Source: Chromohalobacter nigrandesensis
GTDB taxonomy: Bacteria; Pseudomonadota; Gammaproteobacteria; Pseudomonadales; Halomonadaceae
DNA: 64,000 nt
Direction of reading: 5' to 3'
Assembly (NCBI RefSeq): GCF_023061285.1
Contig: NZ_JAKGAM010000015.1
Span: 1 to 64,000, forward strand
This document shows, piece by piece, positions 17,957 to 28,625 of this stretch (position 1 is its first letter; every line of letters starts with the position of its first letter). The notes under the pieces are model-generated. The model worked only from the letters and a program-made list of their open reading frames with translations, was not told the origin of the DNA and searched no databases. The position numbers were made by a program, and so were the translations under genes.

Positions 17957-19465
17957 ATGGAATTTTTGTCATTTCTTGACTTTAGCTTCTTTCTGCTCGC
18001 CGGATTCGGTGCGCTAGTCGGCATCATTTTTGGTGCCATCCCTGGCATGACTGCGACTATGGCAGTGGCGGTATGTCTGCCATTGACATATGCCTTGGGG
18101 CTGCACCATGGCCTGGCACTCTTGCTGGGCCTCTATGTGGGCGGTATTTCTGGCGGGATGGTGCCGGCAGTTCTTCTCAATATCCCGGGTACACCGTCCT
18201 CGATTACCACTACCTTCGATGGCTATCCGATGGCCCAGAAGGGGGAAGGTGAGAGAGCGCTGCGGGTCAGTGTTATCGCCTCCGTCATCGGTGGGTTGAT
18301 CAGCGCGGTTGTGCTTTTCCTGTTTGCCCCCTTGCTGGCAGATTTTTCCATCAAGTTCTCTTATGTGGAAAAGTTTCTGATTATCCTGTTGGCTTTGAGC
18401 GTGATAGCTTCGCTCTCGAGCAATATGCTGGTAGGTATCTTCAGCGGTGTGATCGGTATCTGGTTGAGTCTGATCGGTACTTACAGCATTTCGGATGGAG
18501 GCAATGGTCATACGCGGCTGATGTTCGATTTCATGGAGCCCTATTTGTTCGAGGGCTTCTCTCTGCTTCCGGTATTGATCGGTATCTTCGGCATCTCCAC
18601 CATCCTGCTCGAAGCTGAGAAAGGCGTGAGGAGCGAATTGGCTAGTGAACGTGTCAAACTGGGTAAGAGTTCCCAATTCTCGTTTTCTATCTTTAAGGGC
18701 CGCTTGACCAATCTGGTCCGCTCTTCCTTCATCGGAACCTTCGTCGGTATGCTGCCGGGGGTCGGAGGTAGTGCCGCCTCGGTTCTAGCCTATACTCAGG
18801 AGAAAAACCTATCGCGTGACTCAAGCGAAATGGGGAAGGGAGCGCCCCAAGGGTTGATGGCATCAGAGTCTGCCAATAATGCTCTGACCGGTGGCGCATT
18901 GATTCCGCTTTTATCGCTTGGTATCCCGGGCGATTCTACTACTGCGGTACTGATCGGGGCTTTTACCCTACAAGGTATTCAAGTCGGACCTCTATTCATT
19001 CCAGAGAATACTGATACCTGGTATATCATGATGACGGCTTTAGTTTTCGCCAATTTCGTGATGTTCTTTGTTATGTTTTATGCGATCAAACATATTGCCA
19101 AAGTTGTCATGGTTCCCAAATACATTCTCTATCCGCTGATCGTGATGATGTGTGTCGTGGGTGGGTATGCGATCAACTACGGAATCATGTTCGATGTCTG
19201 GACACTGCTGATCTTTGGCTTACTGGGCTATTTGGTACAAAAGGTCGGCCTCGAGGTGGCGCCGCTTATCATTGGCTTCATTCTGGGAGGCCAGGCAGAG
19301 GTCTATTTCGTCAAGAGCCTGGAATCCTTCGGTACTTACTCGATCTTCTTCACCAAAAGCCCCATCGCGGTGGTGCTCTGGTTGCTGATCGCGGCCTCGG
19401 TCATCTTCTCCGTGGTAATGGGGCTGAAGAATCGCAAAGCTAGCCGCGAGGAGGCCTCACAGTGA
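17957..19465 (+). CDS. TTT transporter large membrane subunit (TctA)
   Basis: The 502-residue product has about 10-12 membrane spans and the duplicated TctA signatures. The first half has [20 protein letters not shown] and [20 protein letters not shown]. The second half has [20 protein letters not shown] and [15 protein letters not shown]. It is the transport channel of the tripartite system. Position between kdgD and garD indicates hexarate uptake, an unusual substrate for a TTT system whose best-known members carry citrate or related carboxylates. GC rises again toward the 3' end. Confidence 0.92.
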   Translation: MEFLSFLDFSFFLLAGFGALVGIIFGAIPGMTATMAVAVCLPLTYALGLHHGLALLLGLYVGGISGGMVPAVLLNIPGTPSSITTTFDGYPMAQKGEGERALRVSVIASVIGGLISAVVLFLFAPLLADFSIKFSYVEKFLIILLALSVIASLSSNMLVGIFSGVIGIWLSLIGTYSISDGGNGHTRLMFDFMEPYLFEGFSLLPVLIGIFGISTILLEAEKGVRSELASERVKLGKSSQFSFSIFKGRLTNLVRSSFIGTFVGMLPGVGGSAASVLAYTQEKNLSRDSSEMGKGAPQGLMASESANNALTGGALIPLLSLGIPGDSTTAVLIGAFTLQGIQVGPLFIPENTDTWYIMMTALVFANFVMFFVMFYAIKHIAKVVMVPKYILYPLIVMMCVVGGYAINYGIMFDVWTLLIFGLLGYLVQKVGLEVAPLIIGFILGGQAEVYFVKSLESFGTYSIFFTKSPIAVVLWLLIAASVIFSVVMGLKNRKASREEASQ

Positions 19466-19499
19466 GATCTATCCAGCTGTATATAGTGGAGGTTCGGCA

Positions 19500-21068
19500 A
19501 TGATGCAGGTCAATCGGTCGCCTCGGGTGATTCGTATTCACCCTGCAGATAATGTTGCCGTCGCTGTCGCTCAGGATGGACTGACTGCTGGTGAGCGTCT
19601 CGACGATGGGATCGAGCTCACGGTGAATGTTCCTCAGGGGCACAAGGTTTCCTTGGTGTCTCTCGCCGAAGGCGATGCAGTGATTCGCTACGGCGAGGTG
19701 ATAGGAACGGCCGTCGTGGCGATTCCTTGTGGCGGTCATGTTAATGAGACCAACTTGCACATGCCCACTCCGCCGGCACTGGAAGATTTACCGCTGGCCA
19801 CACGCTCGGCGCCGGTGTCGGAACCGCTGGAGGGATACACTTTCAAGGGATTCCGTAATGCCAACGGCAGTGTCGGGACCAAGAACGTGCTTGGCATCAC
19901 CACCAGCGTGCAGTGCGTGGCTGGGATCGTGGATCATGTGGTGCAGCGCATTAAAAGTGAGCTGTTGCCCAAGTTTCCCAATGTCGATGATGTGGTGGGA
20001 CTCAATCATAGCTATGGCTGTGGCGTGGCAATCAATGCGCCGGCCGCTGTGGTGCCCATTCGTACGCTCAAGAATCTGGCCCAGAACCCCAACTTCGGCG
20101 ACGAAGTGATGGTTATCGGGCTCGGCTGCGAGAAACTACAGCCGTCCACTCTGGTTGATGATCGGCCGGTGAGGATCTATGAAAACACCGAGGCCGCCGA
20201 TCCCCAGGCCAACGTGCTGAGCCTGCAGGATGAGTCCTTCGAGAGCTTTGCCGATATGGTCGAGGGCATCATGGCCATGGCGGAGCGTCACCTGGAGCGT
20301 CTCGACAAGCGCCAGCGTGAAACCTGCCCGGTTTCCGAGCTAGTAGTGGGCATGCAATGTGGCGGTAGCGACGCCTTCTCCGGGCTGACGGCCAATCCGG
20401 CGGTGGGGTTCGCTACTGATCTGATCGTGCGCGCGGGGGGCAGCGTGATGTTCTCCGAGGTAACCGAGGTACGCGATGCTATTCATCTGCTGACGCCGCG
20501 CGCGGTGGATGCGTCGGTCGGCCAGGCACTGATCGACCAGATGGCCTGGTACGACGATTACTTGTCTCAGGGGCAGGCGGATCGCAGCGCCAATACGTCG
20601 CCAGGCAACAAGAAGGGTGGGCTCTCCAATATCGTCGAGAAGGCGCTGGGCTCGGTGATCAAGTCCGGCAATTCGCCAATCGTCGATGTCATCGGCCCTG
20701 GTGAGCGGCTGCGCAAGCGTGGCCTGACCTTTGCCGCCACCCCGGCCAGCGACTTCATTTGCGGCACCCTGCAGGCAGCTGCGGGCATGAACTTGCAGGT
20801 CTTCACTACCGGGCGTGGTACGCCCTATAACCTGCCGATGACGCCTGTAATCAAGGTGTCCACCAACTCTACTTTGGGAAAGCGGTGGCACGATCTGATC
20901 GATCTCGATGCCGGGCGTATCGCGACTGGTGAGGTTTCTATCGAGGAGGTGGGCTGGGAGCTGTTCCATCTGATCCTCGATGTGGCTAGCGGTCGCCGCA
21001 GGGTGGCCGCTGATCGTCTCGGTTTGTACAACGATTTGGTGCTGTTCAATCCTGCGCCAGTGACCTGA
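19500..21068 (+). CDS. garD: Galactarate dehydratase
   Basis: GarD dehydrates galactarate (mucate) to 5-dehydro-4-deoxyglucarate. The 522-residue product matches E. coli GarD along its length. It has an N-terminal SAF domain ([38 protein letters not shown]), a linker, and the C-terminal dehydratase with [33 protein letters not shown] and [16 protein letters not shown]. It ends FNPAPVT, as in E. coli. GGAGG lies 7 nt before the first of two adjacent ATGs. Its product is the KdgD substrate, so the cluster order makes biochemical sense. Confidence 0.95.
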   Translation: MMQVNRSPRVIRIHPADNVAVAVAQDGLTAGERLDDGIELTVNVPQGHKVSLVSLAEGDAVIRYGEVIGTAVVAIPCGGHVNETNLHMPTPPALEDLPLATRSAPVSEPLEGYTFKGFRNANGSVGTKNVLGITTSVQCVAGIVDHVVQRIKSELLPKFPNVDDVVGLNHSYGCGVAINAPAAVVPIRTLKNLAQNPNFGDEVMVIGLGCEKLQPSTLVDDRPVRIYENTEAADPQANVLSLQDESFESFADMVEGIMAMAERHLERLDKRQRETCPVSELVVGMQCGGSDAFSGLTANPAVGFATDLIVRAGGSVMFSEVTEVRDAIHLLTPRAVDASVGQALIDQMAWYDDYLSQGQADRSANTSPGNKKGGLSNIVEKALGSVIKSGNSPIVDVIGPGERLRKRGLTFAATPASDFICGTLQAAAGMNLQVFTTGRGTPYNLPMTPVIKVSTNSTLGKRWHDLIDLDAGRIATGEVSIEEVGWELFHLILDVASGRRRVAADRLGLYNDLVLFNPAPVT

Positions 21069-21101
21069 CTCCCTTTCAATCATCAATATGAGTACAGTTT
21101 T

Positions 21102-22427
21102 ATGTTTCCTAAGATCAAAAAAATGCGCATCGTTCCCGTGGCCGGCTACGACGGTTTCCTGCTCAACTTGAGCGGTGGTCACGCGCCCTGGTTCATCCGC
21201 TGTGTCGTCATCCTCGAAGATGATGCCGGTAACCAGGGCGTGGGCGAAATTCCTTCGAGCGCTGGCATTCTCAACGGGTTGGAGCAGTGCCGGGAACTGG
21301 TCGAGGGATCGTGTGTCACCGACACCAAAAAGACGCTGAATCAAGTGAAACAGCGCTTGGCAAAGAATGGACGTGAAGAGCGTGGCCGTCAGACCTTCGA
21401 TTTGCGCGTGGCGGTGCATGTGCTCACGGGTATCGAATCCGCGCTGTTCGACTTGCTGGGGCAGGCGTTGGGTATGCCTGTAGCGGATTTGCTGGGTCAA
21501 TACGGTCGCCAGCGCGACGAAGTCGAGGCATTGGGGTACCTGTTCCTGCTCGGCGATCCGGACAAGACCGACCTGCCTTATCCCAAGGCCGAGAACCCCC
21601 AGGATGACTGGGATGAAGTGCGTCGCAAGGAAGCGCTGACGCCTGAAGCCGTTGCCAATCTGGCCAAGGCTGCTTTCGATCGTTACGGCTTCAAGGACTT
21701 CAAGCTCAAGGGTGGCGTACTGCGCGGCGAGGAAGAAGCTGATTGCATTCGTGCGTTGCACGAGGCGTTTCCCGAGGCTCGCTTGACTCTGGACCCTAAT
21801 GGCGCCTGGTCGCTCGAGGAAGCCGTGCGTGTCCTCGAGCCGGTCAAGCACCTGATGAGCTATGCTGAAGATCCCTGCGGTCAGGAGGAAAGCTATTCCG
21901 GTCGCGAGACCATGGCGGAGTTCAAGAAGCGCACCGGCCTGCCCACCGCGACGAACATGATCGCCACTGACTTCAAACAGTTGCAGTATGCCGTGCAGCT
22001 CAACTCCGTCGATATCCCCCTCGCGGATTGCCACTTCTGGACGATGCAGGGCGCGGTGATGGTTGGCGAACTGTGCAATGAGTGGGGCATGACCTGGGGG
22101 TCGCACAGCAACAATCACTTCGATATTTCGCTGGCGATGATGACGCATGTGGCGGCGGCCTGTCCGGGTGAGATCACTGCCATTGACACCCATTGGATCT
22201 GGCAAGACGGACAGCGCATCACCAAGGAACCGTTCAAGATCCGGGACGGCAAGCTCAAGGTACCGTCCGCGCCGGGGCTCGGCGTCGAACTGGACGAGGA
22301 CAAGTTGATGGAAGCTCATCAGCTTTACAAGAGCCTCGATGTGACACAGCGCAACGACGCCATGGCGATGCAGTATCTGATTCCAGGGTGGGAGTTCGAT
22401 CCCAAGCGTCCGGCCTTGGTACGCTGA
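21102..22427 (+). CDS. gudD: Glucarate dehydratase
   Basis: GudD is an enolase-superfamily enzyme that dehydrates D-glucarate (and L-idarate) to 5-dehydro-4-deoxyglucarate. The 441-residue product has an N-terminal capping domain ([19 protein letters not shown]), the catalytic KxK in [14 protein letters not shown] (about residues 203-206), metal ligands in [10 protein letters not shown] and SYAEDPCG, and the TATNMIATD segment. With GarD it lets both hexarates feed the same intermediate. It lies 33 bp after garD. Length is close to E. coli GudD. Confidence 0.95.
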   Translation: MFPKIKKMRIVPVAGYDGFLLNLSGGHAPWFIRCVVILEDDAGNQGVGEIPSSAGILNGLEQCRELVEGSCVTDTKKTLNQVKQRLAKNGREERGRQTFDLRVAVHVLTGIESALFDLLGQALGMPVADLLGQYGRQRDEVEALGYLFLLGDPDKTDLPYPKAENPQDDWDEVRRKEALTPEAVANLAKAAFDRYGFKDFKLKGGVLRGEEEADCIRALHEAFPEARLTLDPNGAWSLEEAVRVLEPVKHLMSYAEDPCGQEESYSGRETMAEFKKRTGLPTATNMIATDFKQLQYAVQLNSVDIPLADCHFWTMQGAVMVGELCNEWGMTWGSHSNNHFDISLAMMTHVAAACPGEITAIDTHWIWQDGQRITKEPFKIRDGKLKVPSAPGLGVELDEDKLMEAHQLYKSLDVTQRNDAMAMQYLIPGWEFDPKRPALVR

Positions 22428-22468
22428 ATGAACAATGAATGGTTATCCATACAAGCGACGCATGAACT

Positions 22469-23191
22469 ATGAACTCACTTGGCGTTAAACGTGTCTCCCA
22501 GCAAGGGAGCTTGTCTCGACAAGTCTCTCAGCAGCTCGAGGCGATCATTGTGCAAGGCAATATTGCGGTAGGAGATAAGCTGCCTCCGGAGAGTGGCTTG
22601 TGCGAAATGTTTGGCGTCAGCCGCACGGTCGTGCGAGAGGCGATTACTCATCTCAAGTCGCTGGGTCTGGTCGAGACGCGGCGCGGGATCGGCACGCGTG
22701 TGCTGCGCGCGGCGCCAGAGGAGGCGTATCCCGCCAAGCGGATCAGCTTGACCACGGTCGAGGATATCCTGGGAATTCTCGAGTTGCGCTTGACGCTGGA
22801 ACCGGAAGCCGCTGCTCTCGCGGCGTTGCGGCGCGACGATATGGATATCGCGGGCCTTCGTCAGGCCCATGAGCGCTTCATCGAGGCGTTTCAGCATCAG
22901 TCCCAGGCGCGGGAAGAAGACTTCTCCTTCCACTTCGCGGTGGCCCAGGCCACGCATAATCCGGCGTTCACTACGGTATACGAGCAGTTGAACCTGGGTG
23001 CGATTCCGCGCGCCAAACTGCTTTCAGTCGAGCTCGATACGGCGGCGACGCACCGTTATCTGGAGCGTGTCGCCGAGGAACATGCCGACATTCTCGAAGC
23101 AATTATCGCTGGCGACGCGGACGCGGCACGCGCGGCGATGCGCCATCATCTGAACCGTGCGAGCAATACCTACGCCTCCTATCGGGAGTGA
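22469..23191 (+). CDS. GntR family (FadR/FCD) transcriptional regulator
   Basis: The 240-residue protein has an N-terminal winged helix-turn-helix (about residues 10-80) with [41 protein letters not shown], quoted in parts: [22 protein letters not shown]-terminal all-helical FCD ligand-binding domain follows, with [14 protein letters not shown] and [19 protein letters not shown]. It sits inside the hexarate operon, so it probably represses the cluster and is relieved by a hexarate or pathway intermediate. The palindrome at 15314-15336 is the best operator candidate. Confidence 0.9.
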   Translation: MNSLGVKRVSQQGSLSRQVSQQLEAIIVQGNIAVGDKLPPESGLCEMFGVSRTVVREAITHLKSLGLVETRRGIGTRVLRAAPEEAYPAKRISLTTVEDILGILELRLTLEPEAAALAALRRDDMDIAGLRQAHERFIEAFQHQSQAREEDFSFHFAVAQATHNPAFTTVYEQLNLGAIPRAKLLSVELDTAATHRYLERVAEEHADILEAIIAGDADAARAAMRHHLNRASNTYASYRE

Positions 23192-23240
23192 CGTTTATTG
23201 CTTACTGATATACGCATTCAATCCGCACAAGGAGTGGATC

Positions 23241-24818
23241 ATGACACCGGAAGGTAACTTATTGATCGGCCAGCAGGCCGTGCGTGGTCCCGGGGCCGCG
23301 ATTCATGCCATCAATCCGACCACGGGCGAGACACTCGAACCTGGCTATGCGGCCGGCAGTCAAGCCGAAGTCGAGCGCGCCTGCGAACTTGCCTGGACGG
23401 CGTTCGATACCTACCGTGAAACCCCTCTGGAGACTCGTGCAGCGTTTCTGGAAGCCATTGCCGATGAAATCGAAGCCATCGGCGACGCCCTGACCGAGCG
23501 CGGCATGGCCGAAACCGGGTTGCCGCGTGCGCGCCTCGAGGGCGAGCGCGGGCGTACCTGCGGGCAGTTGCGTCTGTTCGCCAGCGTAGTGCGTGCCGGC
23601 GAGTGGCTGGACGTGCGTGTCGACCCCGCATTGCCCGAGCGAGCCCCGATGCCGCGCCCCGACCTGCGTCAGCGGCATGTAGCACTGGGCCCGGTGGCGG
23701 TCTTCGGTGCCAGCAATTTCCCGCTGGCATTCTCCGTCGCCGGAGGGGATACCGCCTCGGCGCTGGCGGCCGGTTGCCCGGTGATCGTCAAGGCGCACTC
23801 GGCACATCCCGGTACCGGCGAATTGGTGGGGCGCGCTGTGCAGGCCGCCGTCGCCAAGTGCCAGTTGCCCGAAGGAGTGTTTTCGGTGCTGTATGGCTCC
23901 GGCCGGGAGGTAGGGCAGGCCTTGGTCCGCGATGCACGCATCAAGGCAGTGGGCTTCACCGGTTCGCGCGGTGGCGGGACGGCGCTGGTACACGCGGCCC
24001 AGTCGCGTCGCGAGCCGATTCCGGTCTACGCCGAGATGAGCTCGATCAACCCGGTGTTCCCCCTGCCGGCGGCGCTCAAGGCGCGTGGCGAGGAAATGGC
24101 CAAGGCGTTCGTCGGCTCGCTCAACATGGGCGCGGGACAATTCTGCACCAATCCCGGCCTGATCATCGCCGAGAAGGGCCCGGCGCTTGACGGCTTCATC
24201 GCGGCTGCCGGCGAGGCGCTCAAGGAAAGCGCCAGCCAGACCATGCTCACACCGGGCATTCATGATGCCTATACCCAGGGCGTGGAAAAGCTTTCCCGGC
24301 ACGGCCAGGTGCGTGAAGTCAGCCGCGGCAAGAGTGGCGAAACTCCCAACCAGTGCCAGTCGGCGCTGTTCGTTACCTCCGCCGCCGATTTCCTCAAGGA
24401 TGAAGTGCTTCAGGAAGAGGTGTTCGGGGCTTCCTCGCTGGTCATCGAATGTGCCGATGCCAATGAAGTGAAACAGATCGCCGAGCATCTGGAAGGCCAG
24501 CTCACCGTTACGCTGCAGATGGACGATGCCGATCTCGACGCGGCGCGTACGCTGCTGCCGACACTTGAGCGCAAGGCCGGTCGCATTCTGGTCAATGGCT
24601 GGCCGACCGGCGTCGAAGTGTGCCACGCCATGGTCCATGGTGGCCCGTATCCGGCGACCTCGGATTCGCGCACGACCTCTGTGGGCAGCGCGGCGATTTT
24701 CCGTTTCCTGCGTCCAGTGTGCTATCAGAACCTCTCGGATGCGCTGCTTCCCGAAGCACTCAAGGAATCGAACCCGCTGGCCCTGCGCCGCCTGGTCGAC
24801 GCTAAACGCGAGAGCTGA
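23241..24818 (+). CDS. 2-oxoglutarate semialdehyde dehydrogenase
   Basis: This 525-residue aldehyde dehydrogenase superfamily enzyme should oxidise 2,5-dioxopentanoate to 2-oxoglutarate with NAD(P)+, the last step of the hexarate route. Visible features are [24 protein letters not shown] in the coenzyme domain (quoted in part: [15 protein letters not shown]), the general-base segment [11 protein letters not shown] and the catalytic cysteine in [11 protein letters not shown] (about residue 305). The start at 23241 follows AAGGA and excludes 28 upstream residues that overlap the regulator gene. A terminator with a UUCG loop closes the cluster 39 bp after the stop. Confidence 0.92.
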   Translation: MTPEGNLLIGQQAVRGPGAAIHAINPTTGETLEPGYAAGSQAEVERACELAWTAFDTYRETPLETRAAFLEAIADEIEAIGDALTERGMAETGLPRARLEGERGRTCGQLRLFASVVRAGEWLDVRVDPALPERAPMPRPDLRQRHVALGPVAVFGASNFPLAFSVAGGDTASALAAGCPVIVKAHSAHPGTGELVGRAVQAAVAKCQLPEGVFSVLYGSGREVGQALVRDARIKAVGFTGSRGGGTALVHAAQSRREPIPVYAEMSSINPVFPLPAALKARGEEMAKAFVGSLNMGAGQFCTNPGLIIAEKGPALDGFIAAAGEALKESASQTMLTPGIHDAYTQGVEKLSRHGQVREVSRGKSGETPNQCQSALFVTSAADFLKDEVLQEEVFGASSLVIECADANEVKQIAEHLEGQLTVTLQMDDADLDAARTLLPTLERKAGRILVNGWPTGVEVCHAMVHGGPYPATSDSRTTSVGSAAIFRFLRPVCYQNLSDALLPEALKESNPLALRRLVDAKRES

Positions 24819-24856
24819 TTCCCGGCGTCGCTACCGACACCTTTCGGGTACTCAAG

Positions 24857-24880
24857 GCCACTCTTCGGAGTGGCTTTTTT
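24857..24880 (+). terminator. Rho-independent terminator of the hexarate cluster
   Basis: A 7-bp GCCACTC/GAGTGGC stem with a TTCG loop is followed by six T residues. Confidence 0.92.
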
Positions 24881-25131
24881 GCTGGTGTGTCGCGTACTAG
24901 AGGTCGTATCGCTCTGCGCGACCACAGGGTCTGCAATCGTTCGGTCGGGCTAGAGATCGTTCCCGTGACGTTGTGGTCGATGGGTATTCAGGAGCTGTGT
25001 TGTGCAATTAGAGGATGACGCTGACGTCGGTCGTGGCTAGCGCGTACAATGCCGCTTCGACATAGATTGGGGCTCGTTCCGCCGGGTCCGCCGTCGCTTC
25101 ATTCACGCCGTTTCCCGCGAGAACCTAGATT
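24881..25131. other. Intergenic region before ybiT
   Basis: About 250 bp without a supported gene. It must contain the ybiT promoter, but no convincing -35/-10 pair was picked out. No repeat or relic was recognised. Confidence 0.5.
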
Positions 25132-26721
25132 TTGCTCTCTACCGCCAACATCACCATGCAGTTCGGCGCCAAGCCGCTATTCGAAAATGTCTCCGTCAAG
25201 TTTGGAGAGGGCAACCGCTATGGCCTGATCGGTGCCAATGGTTGCGGCAAGTCTACCTTCATGAAGATTCTGGGTGGCGACCTGGTGCCTACCAACGGCC
25301 AGGTGATGAAGGACGCCACCACGCGGCTCGGTAAGCTGCGTCAGGACCAGTTCGCGTTCGAGAACGAGCGTGTCATCGACACCGTGATAATGGGTAACAC
25401 CGAGCTGTGGGAGGTGACCGCCGAGCGCGAGCGTATCTATTCGCAGACTGAGATGTCTGAGGAAGATGGCATGAAAGTCGCCGACCTTGAGGTGCGTTTC
25501 GCCGAGCTCGACGGTTATACGGCAGAGGCACGCGCGGGGGAGTTGCTGCTCGGCCTCGGCATCCCTCTTGCGCAGCACACCCAGCCGATGAGTGTGGTAG
25601 CGCCGGGCTGGAAGTTGCGCGTACTGCTGGCTCAGGCACTGTTCAGTGATCCCGACGTGCTGTTGCTCGACGAGCCGACCAACCACTTGGACATCAATAC
25701 CATCCGGTGGCTGGAGGAGATTCTGCGTTCACGTAGCTCGACCATGATCATCATTTCTCACGATCGTCACTTCTTGAATAGCGTCTGCACCCATATGGCG
25801 GATCTTGACTACGGTGAGCTGACGCTTTTCCCAGGTAACTATGATGATTATATGACCGCTGCTACCCAAGCGCGGGAGCGCTTGCATGCCGAAAACGCCA
25901 AGAAGAAGGCGGAGATCGCCGAGCTGCAGCAATTCGTCAGCCGCTTCTCGGCCAACGCCTCCAAGGCCAAGCAGGCTACATCGCGGCAACGCAAGATCGA
26001 CAAGATTCAGCTCGATGAGGTCAAGCCGTCGTCACGCGTCAGCCCGTTCATTCGCTTCGAGCAGACCAGGAAGATACACCGCCATGCGCTGAACGCGGAG
26101 AAGCTCTCCAAGGCGTGGGATGACAACGTGCTGTTCGAGCGCCTGGATCTGCAGGTCGAAGCCGGCGAGAGAGTCGCTATCATCGGGCCCAACGGGATTG
26201 GCAAGACCACCCTGCTCAACTGCCTGGTTGGCACGATGACGCCGGATGCCGGCGAGGTGAAATGGACCGACGCCGCCGAGGTGGGCTACTTCGCTCAGGA
26301 TCACGCTGATGACTTCGAAGGCGGCGAGACGCTTTTCGAATGGATGCAGCAGTGGACCACGGAAGGTGAGCAGACCGTACGCGGTGCGCTGGGCCGGATG
26401 CTGTTCTCCAACGATGACATCGGTAAGTCGGTCAAGGTGATCTCAGGGGGCGAACAGGGGCGGATGCTGTTCGGTAAGCTTGCGCTGCAAAAGCCCAACG
26501 TGCTGGTGATGGACGAGCCCACCAACCACCTGGATATGGAGTCGATAGAAGCGCTCAATCTGGCGCTGGAAAACTATCCCGGTACCTTGATCTTCGTCAG
26601 CCATGACCGCGAGTTCGTCGGTTCCTTGGCGACCCGTATCATCGAGATGAAGGACGATGAAATCGTCGACTTCAGCGGCAGTTATGATGATTATCTGCGC
26701 AGCCAGGATATCTACGCTTAA
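25132..26721 (+). CDS. ybiT: ABC-F family ATP-binding protein YbiT
   Basis: This 529-residue cytoplasmic protein has two ABC ATPase domains and no membrane part, the ABC-F layout of ribosome-associated factors. Walker A motifs are GANGCGKST (about residue 35) and GPNGIGKTT (about 350). Signature and Walker B segments include [22 protein letters not shown] and [18 protein letters not shown]. The start is TTG. It is chosen because the eight residues between it and the first ATG (LSTANITM before QFG) match the E. coli YbiT N-terminus in length and pattern. No strong ribosome-binding site is visible. E. coli YbiT has about 530 residues. Confidence 0.92.
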   Translation: MLSTANITMQFGAKPLFENVSVKFGEGNRYGLIGANGCGKSTFMKILGGDLVPTNGQVMKDATTRLGKLRQDQFAFENERVIDTVIMGNTELWEVTAERERIYSQTEMSEEDGMKVADLEVRFAELDGYTAEARAGELLLGLGIPLAQHTQPMSVVAPGWKLRVLLAQALFSDPDVLLLDEPTNHLDINTIRWLEEILRSRSSTMIIISHDRHFLNSVCTHMADLDYGELTLFPGNYDDYMTAATQARERLHAENAKKKAEIAELQQFVSRFSANASKAKQATSRQRKIDKIQLDEVKPSSRVSPFIRFEQTRKIHRHALNAEKLSKAWDDNVLFERLDLQVEAGERVAIIGPNGIGKTTLLNCLVGTMTPDAGEVKWTDAAEVGYFAQDHADDFEGGETLFEWMQQWTTEGEQTVRGALGRMLFSNDDIGKSVKVISGGEQGRMLFGKLALQKPNVLVMDEPTNHLDMESIEALNLALENYPGTLIFVSHDREFVGSLATRIIEMKDDEIVDFSGSYDDYLRSQDIYA

Positions 26722-26793
26722 ACGCCAAGGTCGCTCTTCCTAGAATCTTTCCGGCGGCGACTCGGGGCCTCGGGTGCCCCGGGGGCAACATGT

Positions 26794-27321
26794 TCATTCG
26801 AATGCCTGTGGGTAGCGGCGCTTGGCGCGGGCCAGTCGGTAAATGGTGATGGCGTTGGTGACGAATACCAGCGCTTCTGCCAGCATACCGCCCACCGAGC
26901 CTACCAAGGCGTGGCTGAGAAACCATGACAATGCCGCCAGCCCCAGGCCGATGCGCATGGCAATGCCCTGAAACAGAAACATGCCCACCGTTCCCGCCGC
27001 CATGGCCACGACGGCAGGTAAGTCCGCCCAACCTTGCCAGGTCAAAAGCGCCGCCACACCGCTGGCAACCAGCACGCCTGTCATGATGCTCTTGCTCCCC
27101 GGGTAGCGCCGGGCTAGCGCGATGCGCACGATCACCAGCACCGTCAGCGCCGCCGCCGTCCAGCTCTCGAAGAGGATGAACTGTAGCGCGAAGGCGACAT
27201 TGGCGGAGAGCAGCAGCCCCATCAGCCGCTCGTCTCGCTTGCTGGCAAAGGCCAGCAGGCAGAGTATCAGCGAGATAACGCCAAAGAATTGCCCGGCGAG
27301 GGCGCTATAACTGTCAAGCAT
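26794..27321 (-). CDS. YgjV-like inner-membrane protein
   Basis: The 175-residue product has five to six hydrophobic segments and resembles E. coli YgjV (Imp-YgjV family). The likeness is clearest in the DER motif after the first span (ASKRDERLMG) and the C-terminal GSVGGMLAEALVFVTNAITIYRLARAKRR, quoted in parts: GSVGGMLAEALVFVTNA. The function of the family is unknown. It lies 78 bp downstream of the AEC transporter gene on the same strand and is convergent with ybiT. Confidence 0.8.
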   Translation of the reverse strand: MLDSYSALAGQFFGVISLILCLLAFASKRDERLMGLLLSANVAFALQFILFESWTAAALTVLVIVRIALARRYPGSKSIMTGVLVASGVAALLTWQGWADLPAVVAMAAGTVGMFLFQGIAMRIGLGLAALSWFLSHALVGSVGGMLAEALVFVTNAITIYRLARAKRRYPQAFE

Positions 27322-27399
27322 GCAGTGGCTGACTCCTTGTCAATGCTATATCCGCTCAATCCAGGCTGCCGCCGCAATGGCCGCAAGATCTAGGCAAAT

Positions 27400-28347
27400 T
27401 TAGATCCAGCCCACCAATTTCAGTATGAACACCCCGGCGCTGAGGGTGAACAGTGACGCGACAGTGGTGATCACGATGATATTGGCGGCGAGCTTGGCAT
27501 TGGCATTGACCGCCTTGGCCATGACGAAGCTCGCGGCGGCGCCGGGACTGCCGAAGAAGAGAAAGAGAATGCCCAGCTCACGCCCTCGGTAGCCCAGTGC
27601 GAAGGCACCGAGCACCCCGAGAAGGGGGAGCCAGACGACCTTCCAGAGGCTGGCATCCAGCGCCAGACCGCTGCTTCGCTTGACGGACGTGAACGACAGC
27701 GTGCCACCGATGCAGACCAGGGCCAGCGGCAGCGACATGGCGCCGAAATAGTCGCCCGAGGTGAGCAGCCATGCGGGTAGATCGATTTGGAAATACGCAA
27801 AGGGAATCGCCAGCAAGACCCCCAGAATGAGCGGGTTCTTGGCGATATGCTTGAGAATCGCCCCGATGCCCGAGCGTGCGCCGTCACTGTAATAGGCAAG
27901 AATGATCGCTGCCAGTACGTTGTAGACGATGATGATCCCGCCGACCAGGATGCTCCCCAGCGAGAGGCCGTAGTCGCCGTATTGGTTGGCGGCAAGCGCC
28001 AAGCCGACGATCCCGCAGTTGCCGCGAAAAGCTCCCTGCGTGAACACGCCGCGCTCCTCGTGAGGGCAGCGCCAGATGGCCCAGCCCCAGGCGAGAAAGA
28101 AACTGAGAACCGAAAAGCCCAGGAAATAGACGATCAGTCCCGGTTGCAGGGCGACGTCCAGATCGGCGCGAACGATGCTCAGGAAGATCAGTGTCGGCAT
28201 GGTAGCGCGAAACACCAATGCCGACGCCATGGAGATGAAATGCGCGTCGATCCAACCGATGCGCTTGAAGACGATCCCCAGAAACACCATGGCGAAGACG
28301 GGCAGCGTGACTTGCAGCGTATGCGAGAAAACGGCCAGCAGGTCCAT
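27400..28347 (-). CDS. AEC family transporter (auxin efflux carrier type)
   Basis: The 315-residue product has ten predicted spans arranged as two halves of five, the AEC fold. Family-like segments include the first span LPVFAMVFLGIVFKRIGWID, the GAFRGNCGIVGLALA region in the fourth span, and a C-terminal GSPGAAASFVMAKAVNANAKLA, which is strongly conserved as SPTAVSSFVMA-like in relatives. Some bacterial members carry malate or malonate. The substrate here is unknown. A 36-codon membrane ORF ends 6 bp before its start, and the YgjV-like gene follows. Confidence 0.88.
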   Translation of the reverse strand: MDLLAVFSHTLQVTLPVFAMVFLGIVFKRIGWIDAHFISMASALVFRATMPTLIFLSIVRADLDVALQPGLIVYFLGFSVLSFFLAWGWAIWRCPHEERGVFTQGAFRGNCGIVGLALAANQYGDYGLSLGSILVGGIIIVYNVLAAIILAYYSDGARSGIGAILKHIAKNPLILGVLLAIPFAYFQIDLPAWLLTSGDYFGAMSLPLALVCIGGTLSFTSVKRSSGLALDASLWKVVWLPLLGVLGAFALGYRGRELGILFLFFGSPGAAASFVMAKAVNANAKLAANIIVITTVASLFTLSAGVFILKLVGWI

Positions 28348-28353
28348 GCGCGA

Positions 28354-28464
28354 TCAGTTTCCTTGTCTTGCTAGTACGAAGCCTACGATGATGGCGGCGG
28401 CCACGACGAGCCAGAAGAGTGTATTGCGCAGGCGAGTGGGGCGGGATGGTCGAGATCTTGGCAC
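28354..28464 (-). CDS. Candidate 36-residue single-span membrane protein
   Basis: A GTG at 28464 lies 6 nt after AAGGAA on the minus strand and opens a 36-codon frame. It starts with an arginine-rich head (MPRSRPSRPTRLR), continues into one hydrophobic span (FWLVVAAAIIVGFVLA) and ends RQGN. The positive-inside head and span are just what a small type II inner-membrane protein looks like. The stop is 6 bp before the AEC transporter start, so the two would be co-transcribed and possibly coupled. No homologue is known to me. The frame is too short for length alone to support it. Confidence 0.5.
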   Translation of the reverse strand: MPRSRPSRPTRLRNTLFWLVVAAAIIVGFVLARQGN

Positions 28465-28625
28465 GCAGGATTCCTTGTTCCTTGGTCGGCTTGGGAAGCG
28501 AAAAGGTTTATGGTAAACCCGTTAGCCTGCTAGGCCCAGTGCCGCGCTTCAAATGTGTCATGACCGTCGACACCGGTGGCGTGGCGAGCAGGTCATCGAT
28601 CATCAACTAGGCACCAGGAGCCTTC

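Noticed and set aside
20340-22319. 659-codon frame antisense to garD and gudD
   Set aside because: Both enzymes are full length with all motifs on the plus strand, so this is a composition shadow.
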